Shown here: positions 23,904 to 35,400 of the stretch, piece after piece
How positions within the stretch are numbered: the stretch's first letter is position 1
Layout: each line of letters begins with the position of its first letter
Assembly: GCA_018398765.1 (NCBI GenBank)
Contig: JAHBMJ010002992.1
Location: forward strand, 39,119 to 93,976
Direction of reading: 5' to 3'
DNA length: 54,858 nt
Source: Chromera velia
Lineage: Eukaryota; Sar; Chromeraceae
Notes under the pieces: generated by a model
Databases searched by the model: none
Told to the model about the DNA's origin: nothing
The model's input: the letters and a program-made list of their open reading frames with translations, nothing else
Position numbers and translations under genes: made by a program

Positions 23904-26900
23904 ACTCTCAACGGAGAGCATCACATTTACCCACTCAACTCTCCAAATTCTGTGGGAGAGCGGAACGAATGGGAGTCGGTGGACAGTGAGGAGGATGAGA
24001 GACAACAGAGCGAATTGGAGTCGTTGGGACATTTGTGCAGCAGAAGAAGAAGTAGAAGCGGCAGCAGTCATTTGTCGTCCTCGTCTTCCTCTGTCTCTGC
24101 TGATCTTGCCAGGGAGGAAGCGGAAGTGCAAGTCAGTACAGAGTTGAGTGGGTCTCATTACGTGAAGATGCATCTGTAGTCCGCTCTGTACGGAGGCTTA
24201 TGAATGTGTGTATGTCGGCCTCGTTGGGTTTTTCTCGCACATCTCTTTGATTCGGAGTCAATGGAAATTCAACTTTCAGTTCAGCCAGCCCTCAGCTGAT
24301 TGTTTTCACTTAGCTTCTTCATGCTGGCGACTCACGTTCTGCATGTGCTCTGTGCGTGATGCATGAGGTGACATGACAGACGGTGGAAGTTTCCTTTCTG
24401 TCATGCATCCTCCTTCTCTGCACAACAGACCGGCTGAGCTTTTTTGTCTGTGTTTGGTTGCATTGGGATGCGACAGAGATGTGAGGGGCATGAGAGACTA
24501 CAAGCAAGCGAACTCGGCTCGGTTCTCTGAATCCCCATTGGAAGGAGGCGATGGAGATCTAGTACATCTGAGCGTGTGTTCTATCTGTGCCTGCGTTCCC
24601 TCCCTGCAGGAGAAAATTGAGGTGATGCCGTCGATCAGTTCTGCCTCGTCTTCTTCCTCTTCCTCTTCTTCTCCTGAGATGCGCTCGACTGTTCAAAAAA
24701 GAGGAAGAAGGGAGAGCAAGACAAAGGGAGTACTGCAGAAAGCGAGAGAGAAAGTCAACTCCCGTGGGGTGCTTCCTCTCGTAAGGTCATCGGCGTCAGA
24801 CTCAGAGCGGAGAGGGGACCATTACGAAGCAGCGGAAGGGGAAAGGGGGGGGGTTGGTCGGGAGAGCGCAGAGAGGATAAGCTCTTTCGGGTGGAGTCAC
24901 TTCGAGCGGATTGTGGAGGTCGGTAGGTGAGTAGCTGGATAGGGAGGTTGCACGATTGAAATCGATGACTGCTGTCACAGTCTTTTCCATTTTCAAGACC
25001 CCGAAAAGAAATTATTGAAAAGATACGTCAAGGCTTGAATTTGTTTGCTTGCTGCACATTCCGTCCATCTCTGAAAGGAAAGAAGGCTACAGAGTCAGGA
25101 GGGTCCAGAAGAGTAAATGAGAGGGGGAACAATCGAGTAGAGAATCAATGTGAGTGAGCCAGGCGGTCCGTTGAGCGCATCTGTGTGCTAGTGAGTGTAA
25201 CTTCCGGTCAGCGGACACAAAAAAAAGAAGAAAGAAAGAAAGAAAGAAAGAAGAAGAAGAAGAAGAAGAAGAAGAAGAATGCAGCCCAAGCATTTTGGAC
25301 CCTCCAGACGACATCGGAAGAAGAGATATACGGCAGTTAGTGCCTTTTTCTTCTGTCTGTCTGGATGCAGAGTCGACCTGCGTTGTTTCTTTTTTTTTCC
25401 TTTGCGGAAGCTGTGTCGGGATTCTTTCTCATCTCTTGCCTCTCTCTTTCTTTGTCTGTGTGTCTGTTTCTCCCCACTCCACCTTCAGGAAGAAGCTGTC
25501 GGCGCCCCGCAGCCCAAACCAGAAGTGAGTCAGTCCGTCAGTCAGTAGGCAACGTCTGGCTTCTCTTCAGTAACGCAACAATGAAGAAAGGAAGGCATTT
25601 GCTCTTCATGATGCTCCTGCTGCATTCATGCGCGCATGCACGAATGTTTTGATTTTCAAGGCGTAAGAGACACATGCAGGTTTTGATCTTCTGCCCTTCC
25701 ATCTCTTCTCCTTTAGGGGGCAAGAAAACTGTTTAATTTTCCGAAATTTGAAATTTCTAGAAGGAATAAAAATCGTTGAGGGGCCTACAGCTTTTCTGTG
25801 TGTGTCTTTTTCCATCTTTCCTCTCTGGCAATCATCCATAAGTCCAAATCCCGTAACAGACTGTTCAATGAAGAGAATCACAATGTCCCAATAAATATTT
25901 TCTTCGCTGTGTGTGGCCGGCAAAGGACAGCAAGTTCGCATGAAAATGGAGTCACTTCAGTCATTGTCTTTTGCAAGGCAGCAGAAAGAGAGGTGGCTGT
26001 CTCTACCTGCCTGCTGGTCCATCTTTCTGCCTCCCTGTACTGTGACCCTGTGGACCTCTTTTGTTTTTTTGTCCTCTGACCCTTCTGCAGGACGCCTCGT
26101 CAGGAGGCCCCAAAGTGAAGAAGCTGCCGTCCCGGCTTCCCTCAAATCCTCCCACAGAAAAAGCGGAGGGAGGGCAAGGCACTACTCCCAAAACCCCCCA
26201 GGTCCCCGGGACCTCCGCCCTCACCCCGGGCACCAAAAGCCGCCCAGCGCCTGTGCCGGCCACCCCGAGTCAGGCCCCCTCTCCGGAAGCGACTGCTGCA
26301 GGATCGCCTCTCTCAAAGGAGGGCCGCAAGGGAGAAGGAGGGTCTGAAAAAGTCGAAGAGGGGAGCCCCCAACCACAGGGGGCCGAGGAAGGAGGAGGTA
26401 TGGCAGGCCCTCCGGCATTGAGCCTCCCGATTCCGCGTGGGAAGGGGAGGAGCTCGATCTTGAAGAAGGACACTCCGGGGTCCCGCTGGGGGAATTTAAT
26501 GGAGATACCGCAGGGGCCCGAGGAAATGGAAGGGGCGAAAGGACCGGCACCACCAAGAGGGGGGAAGGCAGAACCTCTGGTGAGTACTTGCGTGGAATTT
26601 CTTTATCAATAGAACCGAATTTTCATGTGAGCAGTCTTTGCTGAAGCGCGTTCTCAAAGCAGAAGAAATGAAAGCAAATGAGAGATTTGGAGAAGGGACC
26701 AAACAGAAAGAGGGCTGTTACACAAGAACGCCAGAACAGAGAAGAGGACAGTGCTGACTTTACTTGCCCTGCAGTCGACTCCAGGAATCTTTCTTCATGC
26801 GTTCCCACATGAAGTCTCTCTGCATCTCTCTTTGTCTCCCTCTCTGTTGACTGGCTGAAGGTTCGACTCCGTCTTTTCTCGTGGCAAGTTCGCATGTACG

Positions 26901-27605
26901 ATTGCATGGGAGTGGTCTTGTGTGTATGTTCCTTCAATCGTCTTCTGGCTGTCTGTATGTTCCTTCGATCGTCTTCTGGCTGTGTGTATGTTCCTTCAAT
27001 CGTCTCCTGGCTGTGCGTATGTTTCTTCAATCGTCTTCTGGCTGTCGTTATGTTTCTTCAATCGTCTTCTGGCTGTGTGTCTGTTTTTTCAATCGTCTTC
27101 TGGCTGTGTGTATGTTTCTTCAATCGTCTTCTGGCTGTGTGTATGTTCCTTCAATCGTCTTCTGGCTGTGTGTATGTTTTTTCAATCGTCTTCTGGCTGT
27201 GTGTATGCTCCTTCAATCGTCTTCTGGCTGTGCGTATGTTTCTTCAATCGTCTTCTGGCTGTGTGTATGCTTCTTCAATCGTCTTCTGGCTGTGTGTATG
27301 TTTCTTCAATCGTCTTCTGGCTGTGTGTATGTTCCTTCAATCGTCTTCTGGCTGTGTGTATGTTCCTTCAATCGTCTTATGGCTGCTGCGAACAGACGTA
27401 AGGAAGGGCCCTCCCGATTTATGTGTCCATCTGTCTGACTGGTTGCATTTTCCAATGCCGTGCCGTGCTACGCATACAGGGCTCCTTCAAGCGTCCTGTC
27501 CTCGTGCCCCTGCACACAGACGATTGGAAAGAAGAGGCCACAGAGAACTGGACAGAGGTAGGTCAGTAGGCAGCAAGGGTGGAGACGTATCAACACGCGC
27601 ACATG

Positions 27606-27636
<31 letters not shown>

Positions 27637-27655
27637 ACAGACACACAGACACACA

Positions 27656-27711
<56 letters not shown>

Positions 27712-28011
27712 CAGACACAGACACAGACACACAGACACAGACACACAGACACAGACACACAGACACAGACACACAGACACAGACACACAGACACAGACAC
27801 ACAGACACAGACACAGACACACACACACAGAGAGAGAGAGAGACACACACACAGATACAGACACACAGACACAGACACACAGACACACAGACACAGACAC
27901 AGACACACAGACACACAGACACACAGACACACAGACACACAGACACACAGACACACGGACACACAGACACACAGACACACAGACACAGGCACACACACAC
28001 ACACAGACACA

Positions 28012-28048
<37 letters not shown>

Positions 28049-28070
28049 AGACACAGACACAGACACACAC

Positions 28071-28109
<39 letters not shown>

Positions 28110-28690
28110 TACACACCCACACACATGCAGACAAAGACATACACAGACATACGCGTCACACACGAGAGCGCACACAGAGAAAAAAAGGCCATGAAACGCA
28201 CACACAGACACTCACATGCACAGACACGCATATTTGCCATTTTCATGAACATCTCCCGCATATTTTTCGATTTGCGTGCAGGAGGACCGAAAGAGCTTGC
28301 AGCCCTTCTCGTACTTCTCCCTCGCACAGACACCGGACAGTGCATCGTCCGGTCAACCGACTGAGCTCGGCCTGCCAGCTCCACCACTTCGGCTTGCCGA
28401 CCCTAAATTTGTCTCTGTGGCTGTCGTGCCAGAGTCAGTCAGATAGGCGGTCTGTCTGTATGTCGTCAATCAGATTTTGTTCTGTGTGTGTGTTGTAGCT
28501 GCAAAAGATAATGAAGGACCAGATATATCTACGCAAGAAATAATGAGACTGGACAAGATGCGGGCAGCGAAGTGAGCCGAGCAGAAGGCTTCAGCAAGAC
28601 AAAGTCTGTGACCGATGTCTCGTCCTGTATGCGTCTGTTCTCTGTATACCTAGCACGGATACATGCAGAGACGTGGAGTGTCTCTCTGAA

Positions 28691-28728
<38 letters not shown>

Positions 28729-29720
28729 CTGGAAGAACTGCATGGAGGCCCAAGAAGTCTTTTGACACAAGACGAAAGAAGTGCGATTGCACACTACACT
28801 TTTGATGTCACAGGGTGCGTACCGTGTGTGTCCAAACCATGCATGCTACATATCAGATTGAACGCGTCAAATGCGGAGTTGAAGATGCACATCAAGAGAG
28901 GGCCGGGTCTTGCTGAGACAATCTCGAGGAAGTTTGAAGAGACAGACAATCCCTTCGCATCGGCATCGAAGAGAATGTTTCCCGTCAAGTTCACACAAGA
29001 GCCCGTTTTTGGAGAGTTGCTGTGTGTGGATGTTAAGCTGGGTCCTCTGAGGGGCGAGGTACAGGAACGCGCTCTTCCACTTTCCCTCCAAGTCGATTTT
29101 TGGGCAGATGCAGATGCAATAGTCCAATTAAGAGAGGTCGGAAGGAAGCAAGCCGGTCCTTTACGATCTATAGATATGCATGTGAATAGATAGACGGATG
29201 CATGTCCAGATTGATGCATATAGATTCCTCTTTTTCACATGATGAGAAAGCAAATCTTTGCGGCTGAGTGTTCAAAGGAAGTCTCCCGAATCTGGGTATA
29301 CTGTTTGGAAGTATGCACCTGAAGATGCTTTGATATTTGTGTCTTGGTGTCTCTTTTTGTTTTCCTTTCAAACATAAATCTATACACCTCTGTGCAAAAA
29401 CAAAGCGAATAAATGGCTGCATGCAGAGCGAGCAAGAGAGGCTGTTGGGATCCAGAGTCCATCAACAGTGGGCACTGCCGGGGGGGGATGCGGTGGGTCT
29501 TTTTTGTCTTCTTCTTCTTCTTCTTCTTCTTCTTTTTCCTCTCTCACTCTCTCTCTCTTTCTCTCACTTTCACACACACCGACACACATACGCACAGAGT
29601 CTTCATTTTTGTTATCTTCTTTACTGTCTGGGTTGCCTTCTTTTCGTTCTTTCACTCTTTCTTTCCCTGCCTGCATCTTTTAGTCGTTCTGTTTGTCAGT
29701 CTGTCGGGCTCCGTCTCTCC

Positions 29721-29787
<67 letters not shown>

Positions 29788-32152
29788 TGTATGTGTGTTC
29801 TCTTTCTGTCTCAGTCTGTCAGTCAGCTACACAGTCAGTGCGTGTGAGTGTATGTGATTGTGTGCGCGTGTCCGTGTGCGTGTTTGTATCTGTGCAAGAG
29901 CGTGAGGCAGAGTGTCCGTCCGTTTGTCTACTCACCATGGTGAAAGAACAATTTTGAAGGAGAAGTGTTCTCTTGAATCTGGTTTTCGGCTAGACATGGA
30001 CACATGGTGCGCCTTAGAGGGAAGAAGTTTTGCCATTTGACTGCAGCAGTTTCTCTGCCTCTGTCTATACACCAATACTCCTTTTTGCTTTCTGCGCTCC
30101 AGTCGTACGGGGAAGCATGATGCACAGTTTTTGGTCAATCCGTTATTGTCAGAACAATTCTTAAGAGTGTGACTCCTTCTTTCTTTTATACATGCAGGGC
30201 ACAGCGTTCCACCTGGCGGCTTTCAAGGGTTACAAGGACACTTTGAAACAGATGATGAAAAAAATCGACTTTGAATTTCAGGTGAGTGAGTCAACGAGAG
30301 AGAAAGAAGACGTCGGCCTGTCGTCAGCGTACGTTCCTTTCCTTACCTAGAAAAATAAAAAATGAAAAAGAGTGACGCAGTGCATATTTCATTTATGTCG
30401 AAGCATTCCCATCTGCGCAAGAAAGGCCGATTTATTCCCACGCATCTGTGGGAGGCGTTTATTCCCATCGCTTTGTTTCTGTGAAGATCCCGTCTCTCTA
30501 ACGAGAGAAAATTTAAACGTACGCGGCGGTTCAATTCAAAAGACAAGACAGGCATCCTGTCAATTCAAAAGACATGCAGGCATCCGGTCCCTTTCATTCA
30601 CTCATTCAGACAATGTTTCTTATTTTTGCGCAGAACATTGATTGACAGTCCCAGTGTCACAGTCATCCCTCTTTCCTTTCCCTATCTTATCACCGAAATC
30701 TCGTGAACGGTATCTGAAAGGCATGACTCATTGTCATTATCTATTCGGACCCAGCTGCATCAAAGAAACATGTCCAGGAAATTGATCGACGGATCGACTG
30801 TAAAGAAACAGTGAAAGGACAAGGGGAAGCGGCACCAAAGGACAATGTCGCTTCTTAGACGTTCTTTCTACAAAGAGAACAAAAAGCAGCAGAAAAGACA
30901 TGCTTGAATGGATGCTCTTCAACTGGTGTTCAGATGTTTTTTGTGTCCTCTGTTTCATCTCCGCCTCTCCCTCCCTTTGATATGGTTTCTTGCTGCAGTT
31001 GAATCGACTCACAACAGTCAGTCAGTCAGTGAGTCCCCATTCAAAACGAGAAGAGGGTGTGGATTCATTATGGTATTAGCTCTCGCGCTTGAAGTATTTG
31101 GTTGCTTTGTTTTCAGAGGGTCTCTTGCTCTCTTCAGATCTTTTGTCCTTCCCGAGATTGCTCACACCCCTTTCTTTCCTATTCTGCGTGACGGCTTGTG
31201 GTCGTCTGTCCGCAATTGATTTGTTGTCTGTCTGCATGATCTCCTGTCTGAGTGCACGCTCAATCTGCTGCTGCCGCAGGGCCCTACAAGAGGGCGCACT
31301 CCGCTCCATCTCTCCGCTCTAGGAGGACAGTCGCAAGTGGCTCTCATGCTGATAGAGAAGGGCTCTGATCTCAAAGCACGAGATGTGGTCAGTCAGTCAG
31401 TGGAGTAGTCAGTCAGCCAGTGAGCCAAACAATAGGTAAGTCAGTCGATTAGTCAGGCAGCCTCTCTGTTGACCAACTAAAGCTTAGAGTCAGTGGCAGA
31501 AAGAAATGTTCATTCCTCATTCAGTCGGGAGGGAGGCACATGAGACCTCGTGAAGCCCGCCAGAATGGTCCTTTCGTGTCGAGACTTAAATTCTCATTCA
31601 TGCTCAAAAAGAAGAAACAAGTTAGGGAGGGTGGAGGAATGGCAATTCGGAAGACAAGACGGTCGTTGATGGCGCCTGTATACCGTTTCATCACTTTCGC
31701 TCACTGACCACAACGGACTCAAGAGCGATAGAGAAGGACTCGACAAGAGTGAGGAGCCGTTGCCTTCACTTGAACTTCTTCCTGCATCGATCAAAGAGGA
31801 GCAGAAAAGAGGACACGAATGCAAAGCTTCATGCGGTTTGTGTTACAGGTCACCGATGATACGTCAGGAAAAACCAGAGCCAGACTGAACGTAACGATAA
31901 CAGGGGAGAAAGAACGTGATCGGAGAAACTGGAAGGAATGGAACGGAACACATCGAAAGTAGTTGGTTCTTTTCCCCCTCACGTCGTGCTCTCTCGATCG
32001 CCCCTCCCTCCCTCCCTGCAGAACGGCATGACACCCGTGCACCTTGCAGCAATGGAGGGCCATGCTGAGACGGTCACACAGCTGCTCTACATGGGGGCAG
32101 ACGTCAACGAGAAGACAAATGTGAGTAGCCACCTCGATGGTTGTCTTTGTTC

Positions 32153-32185
<33 letters not shown>

Positions 32186-32302
32186 CAGAGAGAGGAAGAA
32201 AGAGAGAGAGGCAGAGACAGAGACAGAGACAGAGACAGAGCGCACGAGAGAGAGAGAGAGAGAGAGGAAGAAAGAGAGAGAGGCAGAGACAGAGACAGAG
32301 CG

Positions 32303-32343
<41 letters not shown>

Positions 32344-32371
32344 CAGAGCGCACGAGAGAGAGAGAGAGAGC

Positions 32372-32420
<49 letters not shown>

Positions 32421-35400
32421 CGCACGAGAGAGAGAGAAGAGAGAGAGAGGGAGGGAGCTTTGAGACTCCCCTTCAGGCATTGAGGAGTTCCGCAGTCAGA
32501 CGTTCGATAGGAGGAGACACAAGTGCAGCTAGGACTTCAAAGATCCTCTTCTTGCTTTTTGTTGTTTCACCGTTGAGTCAAAGATTCTGAGACGCTGCTT
32601 TGCGTCTGCATGTCTTTTGAATCCCTTCCGTCTCTTCTTCACGCTGTTCTCGTCTCTTCTGACTTATCGCTTCCTGATTCTTGGTTGCAGGACGGGACAA
32701 CACCGTTGCACCTGGCTGCTTTGAATGGCCAAGTCGATGTGGCACAGAGTTTGGTGGAGAATGAAGCAGATGTGTACGCAGAGGACGCGGTCAGCTTTCC
32801 TTGTTTTGCTGTCTTTCTTTTTGCTCGTCTTCCTGTCTTTTCTCTGTTGCTCTGTACATCTGTCTGTGAGAAAAAAAAAAGATTGTGTGGCATTTGTCTG
32901 TTTGTCTGTTTGTGTGTTTGTCTGTCTGGTTGTCTGTCTGTCTATCTGTCTATCTGTCTGTCTGTTTGTCTGTCTGTCTGCAATACTGTCTGTCTCTCTG
33001 TCTGTTTCCCTTTTTCTTTGGCAGGCAGACAAAGAGACACACATTGAGCAAGGCAGGAAAATGCAAAAGAAGGCAGTCAGTTGGGCAGTCAGTCTCTGTC
33101 CTTCCCAGCACAATTAAGATTCACAACCTAGATGCACTCCTGTCCGTCTTGGGGGGGGTGTTTTATGCCAACTAGTACTTTGTTTCTTTTTGGAACTCCA
33201 GCAATCAGGGCCTTGTATATGTGCAGCTTCCTGTATGAAGATGAAATTGTTTCTTGAATTCTGCCTGCCTCGCTGCCTGCCTGCCTGCCTGCTTGTCTGC
33301 CTGCCTGCCTGCCTGCCTGCCTGCAGAACTCTAACACTCCTCTCCATCTGGCAGCTGAGAACGGACAGGAGAAGGCCGCGACGGTCCTTCTGAACAACGG
33401 GGCAGATATGACAGAGAAGGTCTGTCTGTGGGTGCATTTTCTTTCATACAGAATTCTTTTTATATGTATGAAAGAAAATGCATGTCCTTCTGAACAACGG
33501 GGCAGATATGACAGAGAAGGTCTGTCTGTGGGTGCATTTTCTTTCATACAGAATAAAGAAGAAAAAGAATTCTGTATGAAAGAAAATGCATGTCCTTCTG
33601 AACAACGGGGCAGGGAGGTTGACCAAGGGGCCGGAGACTTCCAACTGGAATTCATTTTCTCTGTGTTCTCACGAAAATGTAATACGCCAACAAACGAGCA
33701 ATTCAAGTTGATGCAGTACTTGAAATGAGGCAGTGAAAAGAATGAGATGGAAGATGCCTCGGTGGTCTGTTCTTTTTCAGCGGCTGCACAATGTAGTGTA
33801 GAAACACGAGAGAGGGCCTTCTCCAGGTGAGTGAGTGAATTTGTTGGAAAGAGAGGACACGCATTCTGTCCGCTCTTCTGCAAAGATATTTACCTTTTCT
33901 TCCGCAATTCCTTTCAAAATTTTATACTCGAAAGCCCTCTTCCTACTTGCACGCAGCAAAAGGTCACCCTGATGTACGAAGATGTATCGCCAATGATTTT
34001 GATGTCAGGCTTCCAACCAGTGTTTCTCTATTACTGCGTGCGTCACTGCAGCAAGAAGAGCTCCTCTCTCCTGAGGCAGCAGACCGTCTCTTCTCGTGGG
34101 CCCCCGAGCTGAGGTCCCTCGATTATCTGCGCACTCTATGTGGAGACAGCGAGGCAGCAGCAAAGGCTGGGACTAAAGGTCTCGGGAAGATGTTTGATGT
34201 GCTTCTCTCCAGAGCAGTGACGCGTAGAGATCCCCTGTGCTTCTGCCTGGAAGCCATAAGGGTGTGCAAACAGAGGGATAGATTGGTAGATGACTATCTG
34301 TCGCATGAGTTTAGAAAAGGGACAGAGAGGTTGCGTTTTCTCTGTAACCTCCTGCTGGCAACAGAGGACGCTGAAGGGCTTGTGAAAAGGGGGGGGAGAC
34401 GGCTCTTGCATTTAGTGGCCAGCACAGACGAGAGGGAAATGGCGAGACACCCTGATATCGTCAAGGCGTTGGAGGAAGAAAACAATCCCCTGCCCTTCTA
34501 TGGTATCGACGGGATGTTCAATCCCTCCAGTTGGCGTATGATGATGTTTGTCTCCCTTCTCCTTCTTATCTGTTCCTGTTTCCTTTCGGCAAGCGGATTG
34601 GTTGTCCTCGTAGGAGACCCCGACTTGACCATCACCGCCGAGACGATCAGACAAGTCCTCCAAACTCCCTTGGGAGTACCCATCATTGCAGTTGTGTACC
34701 TTTCCATCTGCCATCTCCATGTCGAACTCCGAGAAATGCTTGCAACCCACCCAGGACAATATCTGTCGAGTCCCTTGAACATTTTGGAGGCCCTCGCGTA
34801 TGTGATGTTGATCATTGGCACCATCGTGGCTCTCCTGAGCGACGTGATGGCTGCAAACCTGTACACAATGCTGATTTTATGCGGGTTCACTCTCAGCCTC
34901 CGCATTCTTGTTTACGCGATGTCTCTGAATTACGTGGGGGCTCTGGTGTTCACGGCCGTTCGGATGATGGGCGACGTCATGATTTTCTCTGTCCTGCTCG
35001 TCTTCCTCTTAGTCATCTTCTCAGCCACTGTCTTCTTCCTTGCACAGTCCTACCCCGCCCTCGTTGAGTACGAAGACCTCCCGACTTTCCAATCTTTCGA
35101 GAATACGTTCCTCGACCTCTTCAACTCCCTCATCGGACTCTATGAACCTAACGTGTATCCGTTCCAGGTACTGTCAGCTCTACGTTTTCTGTACGCAAAT
35201 TAATCAACAACTGTAGTAATACTCGAACATCCCTACACACATTCACATCGACGCAGCTTCTGTTCCATCGTCGCATTTTTTTCTTTTTTCCTTTCTGTCA
35301 GCATCGGTCGAATTTTTGGTGAACTTGTTTCTTCCTTGCGTTTGTCTTTGTTGTTGAACCTTTCTGTTTGTCTGTCTGTCTGTCTTCTTCTCCGCTGTCT

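Noticed and set aside
26917-27380. CRISPR-like array
   Set aside because: The 31-bp units are directly tandem with no unique spacers, and the host is a eukaryote; it is a minisatellite.
27468-28498. Several 200-500 codon open frames on both strands
   Set aside because: Products of AC/AG and ACAGAC repeats and the 31-bp minisatellite; the real exons here are short and lie at 27480-27557 and 28282-28433.
33779-33825. Exon starting at TTTTTCAG|CGGCTGCACAATG
   Set aside because: Two frames hit TAG at once and the third leaves a phase that makes a stop in the next exon; only a shorter version from 33801 is phase-compatible, kept as an alternative.
33444-33883. Minus-strand frames with repeated [13 protein letters not shown] peptides, also at 49544-49874
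   Set aside because: They are antisense readings of the duplicated hairpin units; the similarity between loci reflects shared DNA, not a protein family.
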